DNA of 36,226 nucleotides from JBPCNH01 sp051001455 (GTDB lineage: Bacteria; Actinomycetota; CADDZG01; WHSQ01). Below the pieces are notes generated by a model that made no database searches, was not told where the DNA came from, and saw only the letters and a program-made list of their open reading frames with translations. Shown here one piece after another: positions 6,452 through 15,277 of this stretch; positions within the stretch are counted from its first letter, which is position 1, and the number at the start of each line of letters is the position of its first letter. The DNA is taken from contig JBPCNH010000025.1 of assembly GCA_051001455.1 (NCBI GenBank), forward strand, positions 1 to 36,226. The letters run 5' to 3'. Position numbers and translations under genes: made by a program.

Positions 6452-8988
6452 GCTCTCGAGAAAACTCGAACCTGGTGAAGGTGACGATCAACGGCACCGA
6501 GGTGCAGGCCGAGCCGGGCCGGTTGTTGATCGACGTAGCCGAAGAGATGGGCGTTTTCGTCCCCCGCTTCTGCTATCACCCGGGGATGAAGTCGGTCGCC
6601 GTCTGCCGCATGTGTCTCGTGCAGGTCGAAGGGTCTCCGAAGTTGCTGCCGGCGTGTGCGACTCCGGTCAGCGACGACATGAAAGTCAACACCGTCGATG
6701 CGGACGCGGTAGAGGCACAGAAGGATGTGCTCGAGTTTCTGTTGATCAACCATCCCCTCGATTGTCCGATCTGTGACCGTGCCGGCGAGTGCCCGTTGCA
6801 GGACCAGACCTACAAGCACGGACCCGGGTCGAGCCGGTACGTGGAGGAGAAGCGCACCTTCGAGAAGGCGCTCGAGATATCATCTCTCGTCGTCCTCGAC
6901 CGTGAGCGTTGCGTGCTCTGCTGGCGTTGCGTTCGGTTCTCGGACGAGATCGCCGGGGATCGCTTCATCCAGTTGATCGACCGGGGGGACGGGACGCAGA
7001 TCCTGAACTTCAAGGACGATCCTTTCGATTCGTACTTCTCGGGTAACACGATCCAGATCTGTCCGGTCGGCGCCCTGACGTCCAAGCCTTATCGCTTCGT
7101 GGCGCGTCCCTGGGACCTCGAGACCGCTCCGAGTGTGTGCGGCTACTGCTCGGTGGGGTGCCCCATAACCAACGAGTCGCGTCAAGGTTCGATGGTTCGC
7201 TGCCAGGCACTGCCGAACGAGGAAGTGAACGACTTCTGGATCTGCGACAAGGGACGGTTTGCTTATCACTACGTCGAGTCGAAGGATCGCCTCGAGACCC
7301 CCCTGGTGCGAGAGGGCGATGGTTTCAAGGCAGTGGCGTGGGCTAAAGCGATGCAACGCGTGACCGAAGGTCTCGAGGGCAAGAGCAACGTAGGTGTCAT
7401 CTCGGGCGGGCACCTGACGACCGAAGACGCTTATGCCGTAGCGAAGCTGGCTAAGGATGTCATTGGCACGCCGGATATCGATTCCCGGATCCAGGATGCG
7501 GGGGTTCCCTACGAGATCGTGACGCAGCTGGCCGGCGTTGCCGGGTCTAACGCGACGATGCGAGACCTGAAGACGGCGAAGAACATCGTTTGGTTCGGGG
7601 GCGACCCGAAGGAGAACGTCCCCGTTCTCTACCTGCACATACACACGACGCTGCGCGACACGGATGCGCAGCTGTTCTTGGTGGCGCAGAGGGAGCAATC
7701 GTTGGATCTGCTGGCGCAGGAAACGTTCCGTCCCGCCATCGGCGACGAGGGATCTATCGCATCAGAGGTGCAGGGCAAGTTGCAGGAGGGTGACACGATC
7801 GTCTGCTGGGCTCCTGCTCATCCCGGTCGTGACGAGAGTGCGAGCCTGCAAGCCGCGATCGAACTCGCGCAAGCGACCTCCGGCAAGCTGCTGGTCTGCC
7901 CTCCCCATGCGGGATCGCAGGGCATGATCGATATGGGCGTCCATCCCGGTCTCGACGCCGGATACAAGCCGGCCGAGAAGCGCGGCCGGGATACGCGGGC
8001 GATCCTCGAGGCAGCCGCTAACAAGGAGCTCGACGCGCTGGTGATCTTCGGGGCGGACGTCATCACCGACTTCCCCGACCGAGGCCTCGCCGAGCGCGCT
8101 CTCGAGGCAGGCATATTCACCGTCGTCGTAGAGCTCTTCCCGACAGAGACCGCTCTTCGTGCCGACGTGGTTCTGCCGAGCGCGGCGTACGCCGAGCGGG
8201 AGGGGACCTTCACCAACCTCGAGCGACGCCTGCAGAAGCTCGAACCGTTGTTGAAACCTCCGGGCACAGGGCGAGAACCTTGGAAAGCCGCCCAGTTGAT
8301 CGCGAAGGCACTTGGCACCGAGTGGGGCTGGCGGACCTTCGACGACGTGTGGTCGGACATAAGGACCAACGTGCCGACGCATGCGGAGATCGACGTCGAT
8401 CGTCTCGCCCAGGAAGCGCCGGTTGGAGACGCCGCCATCTACTCGACTGGCCTCAGCTCGACGGCGAGCGATCCGTTGGCCTTGGCCGGTCCCGGAGGTC
8501 AGTACCCCAAGGGCTTCCGCCAGGGCGCGCCCTTCCAGACGGGACAGAACTGGCCGTTGTCGTGGGAGCTGCGGGCGTTCGAAGCCAAGCAGCGGCCCGG
8601 TCAGGTCGCCGGCGCGCCGGATGGTCCCCCCGGGGACGAGGGTGCCGAGCCTCAGGCCCCGGCGAGCTCGGATGAGACATCCGGCCGGTTCACGCTGCTA
8701 ACGGGCCGTTTCATCTACGACGAGGGCGCGATGGTCTCTCGTACCAGAGCCTTGGGCGCATTGCAGCTCGAGCCCTTCATAGAACTCAACGCGGATGATG
8801 CGAAAGAGCTCGGGATCTCGGAGGGCGACGAGGTAGTGATCGAAGGTGCCGGCACTACCGTCAATCTGCCCGCCCGGGTCAACGGCATCGCCCAGGGATG
8901 TGTGTTCGTTCCATACAACCAGTCGGGCTTCCGCGCCAACGGCCTGATGGACGGCATCAATCCCCGCGTGGATGTGAGGCGCGCGTGA
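6448..8988 (+). CDS. nuoG: NADH-quinone oxidoreductase subunit G (operon 1)
   Basis: This 846-residue, 75 kDa-type subunit has an N-terminal [2Fe-2S] domain (CYHPGMKSVAVCRMC and LLPAC), the His-containing ligand set HPLDCPICDRAGECPLQ for N5, and CVLCWRCVRFSDE with ICPVGALTS for N4. It also has CGYCSVGC with a later ICDKGRF, the four-Cys site of the extra cluster N7 found in some bacteria. The remainder is a molybdopterin-oxidoreductase-like fold without cofactor, ending in a dinucleotide-binding-like domain near residues 745-846. A low-complexity, Pro- and Gln-containing linker lies at about 665-745. It overlaps nuoF by four bases (ATGA). Confidence 0.95.
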   Translation: MSSRENSNLVKVTINGTEVQAEPGRLLIDVAEEMGVFVPRFCYHPGMKSVAVCRMCLVQVEGSPKLLPACATPVSDDMKVNTVDADAVEAQKDVLEFLLINHPLDCPICDRAGECPLQDQTYKHGPGSSRYVEEKRTFEKALEISSLVVLDRERCVLCWRCVRFSDEIAGDRFIQLIDRGDGTQILNFKDDPFDSYFSGNTIQICPVGALTSKPYRFVARPWDLETAPSVCGYCSVGCPITNESRQGSMVRCQALPNEEVNDFWICDKGRFAYHYVESKDRLETPLVREGDGFKAVAWAKAMQRVTEGLEGKSNVGVISGGHLTTEDAYAVAKLAKDVIGTPDIDSRIQDAGVPYEIVTQLAGVAGSNATMRDLKTAKNIVWFGGDPKENVPVLYLHIHTTLRDTDAQLFLVAQREQSLDLLAQETFRPAIGDEGSIASEVQGKLQEGDTIVCWAPAHPGRDESASLQAAIELAQATSGKLLVCPPHAGSQGMIDMGVHPGLDAGYKPAEKRGRDTRAILEAAANKELDALVIFGADVITDFPDRGLAERALEAGIFTVVVELFPTETALRADVVLPSAAYAEREGTFTNLERRLQKLEPLLKPPGTGREPWKAAQLIAKALGTEWGWRTFDDVWSDIRTNVPTHAEIDVDRLAQEAPVGDAAIYSTGLSSTASDPLALAGPGGQYPKGFRQGAPFQTGQNWPLSWELRAFEAKQRPGQVAGAPDGPPGDEGAEPQAPASSDETSGRFTLLTGRFIYDEGAMVSRTRALGALQLEPFIELNADDAKELGISEGDEVVIEGAGTTVNLPARVNGIAQGCVFVPYNQSGFRANGLMDGINPRVDVRRA

Positions 8989-10211
8989 GCTGGTTGATCG
9001 ATCTCATCGGCGGACCGGTGGTCGTCGTCGCCTTGATCAAGGTGCTCGTAGCGTTCGTCGTGATGTTGCTGACGACCCTCATCGTGATCTGGATGGAACG
9101 CAAGGTCATCGCCGACATGCAATCGCGTGTTGGACCGAACCGGTGGGGTCCTTTCGGCCTCCTCCAGACGCTCGCCGATGGGATAAAGCTCTTCTTCAAA
9201 GAGAACTTCCGTCCTCGCACCGCGGACAGATGGACATACGCGATCGCGCCTGTCGCCGCCATGGTGCCTTCCCTGCTGGCATTCGCCGTCGTTCCGATCG
9301 GGCCGGAGCGCGTCATCGGCGGGCAAACGGTCGACTTCATCGTCGCCGACCTCAACATCGGTCTGCTCTATTTCCTCGCGATGGGGTCCATCGGTGTCTA
9401 CGGGATCGCCCTGGCAGGGTGGTCCTCGGGTTCGAAGTACCCACTGCTCGGAGCGGTGCGTTCGACGGCCCAGCTGATCTCATACGAGATCGCCCTCGGT
9501 CTCTCCATCGTGCCGATCGTCCTTGTAGCCGGAAGCTTGTCGACGGTGGACGTAGTTACTGCCCAAGCCGGGACGGTTCAGGATGTCGAGATATTCAACG
9601 GCATCCCCCTTCTCGACCAGATCTCGCAGATATTCACCTATGCGCCCAACTGGTACATCTGGTCGCAGTGGCCGGCGTTCCTCATCTTCTTCATCGCGGG
9701 TATAGCCGAAACCAACCGCGCGCCTTTCGACCTTCCGGAGGCGGAAAGTGAGATCGTCGCCGGTTTCCACACCGAGTACAGCGGGATCCGCTTCGCGCTG
9801 TTCTTCTTAGGCGAGTACGTGCACCTCGTGATCATCTGCGCCATGACCGTCACGTTGTTTTTCGGAGGGTGGCACGGACCGTCCATCGGTTTCCTCCCGT
9901 GGATCTGGCCGCTCGTCTGGTTCACGTTGAAGACCGGTGCTTTCGTCTATCTGTTCGTGTGGATCCGAGCCACGATGCCGAGGCTCCGCTACGACAGGCT
10001 GATGTGGCTCGGGTGGAAGCGCCTGATCCCCGCGGCGCTGATCTGGATCATGGTGACGGCCGTCGTGAACACAGAGGGGCTGGGTCAGCCCGTGAGACTG
10101 GGCGTGTTCGGGCTGCTGTTCGTCGCCGCACTCTTCTACATCGGCCGAGGCGACCCACGTCTTCGCGAAGCGGTCGTCCCTCAAAGGAGGCTCTACCGTG
10201 GCACTACCTGA
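8985..10211 (+). CDS. nuoH: NADH-quinone oxidoreductase subunit H (operon 1)
   Basis: This 408-residue membrane subunit (ND1 type) links the quinone site to the proton channels. Family signatures are RVGPNRWGPFGLLQTLADG in the first third and AETNRAPFDLPEAESEIVAG in the middle, the latter with the conserved acidic loop facing the quinone tunnel. About eight transmembrane helices are evident. The start GTG 8985 overlaps the nuoG stop (GTGA). It is about 70 residues longer than NuoH2 at 20685, partly because of extra sequence in periplasmic loops and at the C-terminus. Confidence 0.95.
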   Translation: MSWLIDLIGGPVVVVALIKVLVAFVVMLLTTLIVIWMERKVIADMQSRVGPNRWGPFGLLQTLADGIKLFFKENFRPRTADRWTYAIAPVAAMVPSLLAFAVVPIGPERVIGGQTVDFIVADLNIGLLYFLAMGSIGVYGIALAGWSSGSKYPLLGAVRSTAQLISYEIALGLSIVPIVLVAGSLSTVDVVTAQAGTVQDVEIFNGIPLLDQISQIFTYAPNWYIWSQWPAFLIFFIAGIAETNRAPFDLPEAESEIVAGFHTEYSGIRFALFFLGEYVHLVIICAMTVTLFFGGWHGPSIGFLPWIWPLVWFTLKTGAFVYLFVWIRATMPRLRYDRLMWLGWKRLIPAALIWIMVTAVVNTEGLGQPVRLGVFGLLFVAALFYIGRGDPRLREAVVPQRRLYRGTT

Positions 10212-10722
10212 GATCCTCAACGGCTTGAAGGTCGTCGTCACGAACGTCTTCCGCCGCAAGGACACGGTGGGATATCCCGAGGTCCGCCGGCGTCCATTCC
10301 CCCGTTTCAAAGGCCGCCACATCCTGGACCGACACGAGGACGGTCTTGAGAAGTGCATCGGTTGTGAGCTATGCGCCGGAGTCTGTCCGGCGGACGCGAT
10401 CCTCGTCGTTGGTGCAGAGAACACCGACGACGAGAGGTTCTCACCGGGGGAGAGGTACGCCCAGATCTACCAGATCAACTATCTGAGGTGCATCTTTTGT
10501 GGTCTGTGCGTCGAGGCGTGCCCAACCGAGGCCTTGTTGATGACCACGGAGTACGAGTTGTCGGCCGACTCACGGGACGACCTGATCTACACCAAAGAAC
10601 AGTTGATGGTGGATACCCCGATCGAACGACACTGGAAGTCCAAGAAGGAGCTGCCGCCGGACATGAGTCTGGGTGGACCGCTCGGTGACCTGATGGCCGA
10701 GGACCGGAGATCGCGTAAGTGA
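10198..10722 (+). CDS. nuoI: NADH-quinone oxidoreductase subunit I (operon 1)
   Basis: This is a 174-residue subunit with two [4Fe-4S] ferredoxin-type sites, N6a and N6b. The ligands are Cys53, 56, 59 with 108 and Cys98, 101, 104 with 63 (CIGCELCAGVCP and CIFCGLCVEACP). The N-terminal amphipathic segment (residues 1-20) should lie along the membrane. The start GTG 10198 lies 14 bases inside nuoH and has a perfect AAAGGAGG (10183-10190) seven bases upstream. Its length is normal for the family, in sharp contrast to the 530-residue NuoI2. Confidence 0.95.
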   Translation: MALPEILNGLKVVVTNVFRRKDTVGYPEVRRRPFPRFKGRHILDRHEDGLEKCIGCELCAGVCPADAILVVGAENTDDERFSPGERYAQIYQINYLRCIFCGLCVEACPTEALLMTTEYELSADSRDDLIYTKEQLMVDTPIERHWKSKKELPPDMSLGGPLGDLMAEDRRSRK

Positions 10723-11306
10723 TCGTCGAGTACGCGGTCTTCGCTGTGGTGTTCGTGGTCGCCTTAGGCGGCTCGATCGCGATGCTGTTCGCGCGCAATG
10801 CCGTGCATGCCGCTCTGTTCCTGGTCGCGAGTCAGGTGGCGCTGGCGATGGCGTTCCTCCTTCAAGGCGCGTACTTCATCGCCGCGATCCAGATCATCGT
10901 CTACGCAGGGGCCATCATGGTCCTGTTCCTGTTCGTGATCATGCTCTTAGGAGTCGACAGGGAAGAGATCCTCATCGAACCTCTCCCCGCCCAGCGGCCG
11001 CTTGCCTTAGGTCTCGGAGCGCTTCTCGTTGTCGAGGTCGTTTACGTGATGACCCAGGGGATGCACCTGATCGGCTCTTCGAATGACGCAGCCCTGCAAG
11101 CCATCAACGAGGACCCGGGCAACGTGCTCGGCTTGGGCAGACTTCTGTTCTCGCGTTACCTGTTGCCGTTCGAGGTCACTTCGGTGTTGCTGGTGGTGGG
11201 TGTGGTTGGCGTGATGGTGCTGACCCGGCGCATCACACGCAGCCAGTCCGGCGAGACCACGATCACCGAGCAGCGTGAGACCCCCGACGCAGAGGTGACG
11301 TCGTGA
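10719..11306 (+). CDS. nuoJ: NADH-quinone oxidoreductase subunit J (operon 1)
   Basis: This 195-residue ND6-type membrane subunit has five predicted helices. The conserved third helix YAGAIMVLFLFVIMLLG contains the pi-bulge region important for coupling. A polar tail of about 25 residues follows the last helix. The start is GTG 10719, overlapping the nuoI stop. It forms the inner part of the membrane arm with NuoA, H, K and N. Confidence 0.94.
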   Translation: MIVEYAVFAVVFVVALGGSIAMLFARNAVHAALFLVASQVALAMAFLLQGAYFIAAIQIIVYAGAIMVLFLFVIMLLGVDREEILIEPLPAQRPLALGLGALLVVEVVYVMTQGMHLIGSSNDAALQAINEDPGNVLGLGRLLFSRYLLPFEVTSVLLVVGVVGVMVLTRRITRSQSGETTITEQRETPDAEVTS

Positions 11307-11611
11307 GGCACGTTGCTCCCGGCTACTACCTGGTGCTGGCCAGCCTCATGTTCAGCGTGGGCGTGATCGGCGTGCTGGTTCGCCGCAACGCGATCGTCAT
11401 GTTCATGTTCATCGAGTTGATGCTGAACGCCGTGAATCTTGTGTTCGTGACCTTTGCCCGCATGCACGGGCACCTCGATGGGCAAGCCCTCGTCTTCTTC
11501 GTACTCGTGGTGGCCGCCGCCGAGGTAGTTATCGGTCTCGCCATCATCGTTTCCATCTTCCGGCGGAGGGCTTCGGCCAACGTCGACGACCGCAACCTGT
11601 TGAAGTGGTGA
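11303..11611 (+). CDS. nuoK: NADH-quinone oxidoreductase subunit K (operon 1)
   Basis: This 102-residue ND4L-type subunit has three transmembrane helices. The two buried glutamates of the proton path are present in FIELMLNAVNLV and AAAEVVIGLAII. The start is GTG 11303, overlapping the nuoJ stop by four bases. It ends in the typical NLLKW. Confidence 0.95.
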   Translation: MRHVAPGYYLVLASLMFSVGVIGVLVRRNAIVMFMFIELMLNAVNLVFVTFARMHGHLDGQALVFFVLVVAAAEVVIGLAIIVSIFRRRASANVDDRNLLKW

Positions 11612-11615
11612 CGCG

Positions 11616-13592
11616 ATGACCATCGCCGCTACCGCCTCTATCGACTTCACCCCTTACGTATTGCCGGTACTCGGTCTGCCGCTGATCGCAGCGATCACGT
11701 TGTTGTTCTTCGGCAAGCGGATCCATGCCGCGACCGGCCGGAGTGGAGTCGCCGGGTACGTGACGGTCGGAGCCTTGGGCATCGCCTTCGGTTTCGCGGT
11801 GGCTATGTTCCTGCAACTCCTCACCCTTCCTGCAGAGGTCGAGGGCGCCGCGCACGGGAACGCCCGCATGGGACTGGTGCACCTGTGGGACTGGATGGTC
11901 GTCGGGAACTTCTCGATCGGGGTCGACTTCCTCGTCGATCAGTTGTCGGTCTTGATGGTCATGTTGGTGACCGGCGTTGGCGGCTTGATCGCGCTCTACT
12001 CGGTCGGCTACATGCATGGAGACGACCGGTACCCCCGCTACTTCGCGTACCTGGCTCTCTTCGCAGCCTTCATGCTGCTTCTCGTCCTCTCGGACAACCT
12101 GTTGCTGATGTTCGTCGGGTGGGAAGGGGTGGGCTTGTGCTCCTACCTCTTGATCGGTTTCTGGTACGAGCGTCCTCCCGCCGCGGACGCGGCGAACAAG
12201 GCATTCATCGTGAACCGTATCGGTGACTTCTCGTTCCTGCTCGGCGTGATGCTTCTGATCGGCACGATCGGAACGGTGAGCGTCGCTGCCGTCAACGATG
12301 GAGCGGCTTCCGGTGCGATCACGGGGGGCATCGCAACGATCGCAGCACTGCTGCTGTTCGGTGGGGCCGTCGGAAAGAGCGCTCAGATACCGCTTTACGT
12401 GTGGCTACCGGATGCCATGGAGGGTCCCACGCCCGCTTCAGCTTTGATCCACGCCGCGACGATGGTTACCGCCGGCGTGTTCATGGTGGCGCGCTTCGGC
12501 CAGGTCTTCGTCGCCTCGTCCGGTGACGTCGCGCTGACGGTAGTGGCATGGACCGGGGCGCTCACCGCGCTGTGGGCCGCGTTCATGGCTGCAACCCAGT
12601 ACGACATCAAACGTGTGCTCGCCTATTCGACGGTGTCGCAGCTGGGTTACATGTTCCTCGGCAACGGTCTCGGCGCTTTCAGCGCGGGCATCTTCCACCT
12701 CACCACGCACGCTTTCTTCAAGGCGCTCATGTTCCTCGGCGCCGGCTCGGTGATGCACGCTCTGGCCAACCACACCGACATGCGCAAGATGGGTGGTCTG
12801 CGCAAGATCATGCCGATCACCGGCCTCACCTTCATGATGGGGTGGCTCGCGATCTCCGGCGTACCGCCCTTCGCCGGGTTCTTCTCCAAGGACGCGATCC
12901 TCGCGGTCGCGTGGGGGGAAGGCGAGTACGCCTTGTGGGCTATCGGCTCTGTCACCGCCTTGCTCACGGCTTTCTACATGTCCCGTCTGTACTTCCGGGT
13001 CTTTGAGGGACCTCTCGTCTACCCCGAGGATGCGCACCCCCATGAGTCGCCCCCGAACATGACGATCCCGCTGATCGCGCTGGCTGTGCTCGCGGTCGTC
13101 GGTGGCGCGCTGAACCTTCCCGGTGTCCTGACACTTGAGCGTTACCTCGAGCCGGCACTCGGGCACTTCGACGTCCCCTCTGGGGTGACGGCCTGGCTCC
13201 TGGCCACCGGCGCGCTGATCATCGCGGCGTCGGGCATCCTCATCGCGCGCTACGTCTACATGACCGAGTCCGGGCGCGATCTGCGGGCACGCCTACGCAG
13301 CGGCAGCTGGCTCGACCGGGTCATCTCTTCCGCGCGCAATCGCTTCTATGTGGACGAGGGATACAACGCTGCGATCGTGCAGCCTGGGAAGCGGCTCTCG
13401 ATGTTCTCGGCGTACACGATCGATGCCAAGGTCATCGACGGCACCGTGAACGGCGTGGCGCGCCTGACCGCGTGGACCTCCGATGTGACGCGCCGGGTTC
13501 AAAGCGGCTACGTGCGTAACTACGCCGCGGGAGTGCTGTTCGGCGTCGTGTTGATCGTCGCGGTGTTGGTGGCACGGGTAGGGATCTCATGA
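11616..13592 (+). CDS. nuoL: NADH-quinone oxidoreductase subunit L (operon 1)
   Basis: This 658-residue distal antiporter-like subunit (ND5) is full length with its long C-terminal lateral helix and last membrane segment. Key proton-channel residues are visible: Glu in FVGWEGVGLCSYLLIG, Lys in GGAVGKSAQIPLYVWLPDAM, and the segment STVSQLGYMFLG. It starts at ATG 11616, four bases after nuoK. The late segment RVISSARNRFYVDEGYN is typical of the NuoL traverse region. Confidence 0.95.
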   Translation: MTIAATASIDFTPYVLPVLGLPLIAAITLLFFGKRIHAATGRSGVAGYVTVGALGIAFGFAVAMFLQLLTLPAEVEGAAHGNARMGLVHLWDWMVVGNFSIGVDFLVDQLSVLMVMLVTGVGGLIALYSVGYMHGDDRYPRYFAYLALFAAFMLLLVLSDNLLLMFVGWEGVGLCSYLLIGFWYERPPAADAANKAFIVNRIGDFSFLLGVMLLIGTIGTVSVAAVNDGAASGAITGGIATIAALLLFGGAVGKSAQIPLYVWLPDAMEGPTPASALIHAATMVTAGVFMVARFGQVFVASSGDVALTVVAWTGALTALWAAFMAATQYDIKRVLAYSTVSQLGYMFLGNGLGAFSAGIFHLTTHAFFKALMFLGAGSVMHALANHTDMRKMGGLRKIMPITGLTFMMGWLAISGVPPFAGFFSKDAILAVAWGEGEYALWAIGSVTALLTAFYMSRLYFRVFEGPLVYPEDAHPHESPPNMTIPLIALAVLAVVGGALNLPGVLTLERYLEPALGHFDVPSGVTAWLLATGALIIAASGILIARYVYMTESGRDLRARLRSGSWLDRVISSARNRFYVDEGYNAAIVQPGKRLSMFSAYTIDAKVIDGTVNGVARLTAWTSDVTRRVQSGYVRNYAAGVLFGVVLIVAVLVARVGIS

Positions 13593-15277
13593 GTGACTTC
13601 CCGTTCCTCGATCTGACGATCTTCCTGCCGCTCGTGGGTGCGATCGTGATCGGCTTCATCCCGAACGAGAGGGTCGACGAGATCCGGTGGGCGGCTCTCG
13701 GCGTGGCGCTTCTGACCTTCGTGGTGTCACTCGGTGTACTCGTTAACTTCGACGCCGGGTTCTCCGACTTCGAGACGGGTGGACACGGGTTCCAACTCGG
13801 TTCGAACATCGCGTGGATCGAGGACTGGGGTATCCGCTACATCACGGGCATCGACGGGATCAGCTTGTGGATGATCATGCTGACTACCTTCCTCGTGCCC
13901 CTTGCCGTCCTTGCCTCATGGAGGATGGAGAACAAGGTCAAGACCTTCTTCATCTTCTTCCTGGCGCTCGAGACGGGCATGCTCGGGGTCTTCGCCTCGC
14001 TCGATATGTTCCTCTTCTATCTGTTCTGGGAAGCGACCTTGATCCCGATGTACTTCTTGATCGGGATCTGGGGCTACGGGCGCCGCATCTATGCGGCGAT
14101 GAAGTTCTTCCTCTACACACTGATCGGGTCGCTGTTGATGCTGGTCGCGATCGTGTACATGTACTTCGCTACCGAGCCCAACTCGTTCGCCTTGACCGAG
14201 ATGCTCGGCACTCCGCTGGCGCTGGACGTCCAACGACTCCTGTTCCTAGGATTCTTCGCGTCGTTCGCGGTGAAGGTTCCACTGGTGCCGTTCCACACAT
14301 GGTTGCCGGACGCGCACACCGAGGCGCCGACAGCAGGCTCGGTGATGCTGGCCGGCGTGCTGTTGAAGATGGGTGCCTACGGCTTGCTGCGCTTCGCGAT
14401 TCCCTTGTTCCCGGACGCGGCGCGCGCATTCGTCCCGTACATCCTGGCGCTGGCGATCATCGGCATCGTGTATGGCGCGCTCGTGGCGATCGTGCAGCGA
14501 GACCTGAAGCGTTTGATCGCGTATTCATCGGTCGCGCACCTCGGCTTCGTGATCCTCGGCATCTTCGTAGGCACGATCCAGGGCATGAGCGGCGGCATCC
14601 TGCAGATGGTGAGCCACGGCCTGTCGACAGGGGCGCTGTTCATGCTGGTCGGAATGTTGAGCGACCGCCGCCACACGCGGCTGATCGCCGAGTTCGGCGG
14701 CCTGCAGAAGACCGTTCCGATCCTCGCCGGCATCTTCCTGTTCGTGCTGCTTTCATCGATAGGCCTTCCCGGACTGAACGGCTTCGTCGGTGAGTTCCTC
14801 ATCCTGCTCGGCACGTTCGTCGGTTACCGGTGGTGGGTGATCCCGGCCGCCTTCGGTGTGGTGCTGGCCGCGATCTATCTGTTGTGGGCTTACCGCCGGG
14901 TCTTCCACGGCCCCGTGACCAACGAAGCGAACCGCGTTCTGCCGGACGTGGATCTGCGGGAGGCGGTCATGCTGGCGCCGATCCTGGTCTTGATCCTGTT
15001 CATCGGGGTGTACCCGCAACCGTTCCTCGAGCGCATCGAGCCCGCCGCCCACCGTGCCGTCATCCAGCTACGAGAGGCCACGGTAGATCCCGAAAAGGGA
15101 GCCGGCATAGGCGCGGGCGCTCTGTTGAACGATTCGGACGGAGGGATCGGTTTGGAAGGTTTCGACGTTTCTCTGGCAGAGATGGTCGAGAGGGGATACG
15201 CGCAAATCTTCATCCCGCCGTTGCCTGCAGGTGCGGACGTCCCGGAGCCTTATGAGCCTGAAGGGAGCGATCACTGA
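13589..15277 (+). CDS. nuoM: NADH-quinone oxidoreductase subunit M (operon 1)
   Basis: This 562-residue ND4-type antiporter-like subunit has conserved Glu in LFWEATLIPMYFLIG and Lys in AVKVPLVPFHTWLPDAHTEA. Compared with NuoM2 (504 residues) it carries an additional soluble C-terminus of about 60 residues, after the last helix (IGVYPQPF). This tail contains a Gly-rich stretch and ends in an acidic run; its role is unknown. The start ATG 13589 overlaps the nuoL stop by four bases. Confidence 0.95.
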   Translation: MSDFPFLDLTIFLPLVGAIVIGFIPNERVDEIRWAALGVALLTFVVSLGVLVNFDAGFSDFETGGHGFQLGSNIAWIEDWGIRYITGIDGISLWMIMLTTFLVPLAVLASWRMENKVKTFFIFFLALETGMLGVFASLDMFLFYLFWEATLIPMYFLIGIWGYGRRIYAAMKFFLYTLIGSLLMLVAIVYMYFATEPNSFALTEMLGTPLALDVQRLLFLGFFASFAVKVPLVPFHTWLPDAHTEAPTAGSVMLAGVLLKMGAYGLLRFAIPLFPDAARAFVPYILALAIIGIVYGALVAIVQRDLKRLIAYSSVAHLGFVILGIFVGTIQGMSGGILQMVSHGLSTGALFMLVGMLSDRRHTRLIAEFGGLQKTVPILAGIFLFVLLSSIGLPGLNGFVGEFLILLGTFVGYRWWVIPAAFGVVLAAIYLLWAYRRVFHGPVTNEANRVLPDVDLREAVMLAPILVLILFIGVYPQPFLERIEPAAHRAVIQLREATVDPEKGAGIGAGALLNDSDGGIGLEGFDVSLAEMVERGYAQIFIPPLPAGADVPEPYEPEGSDH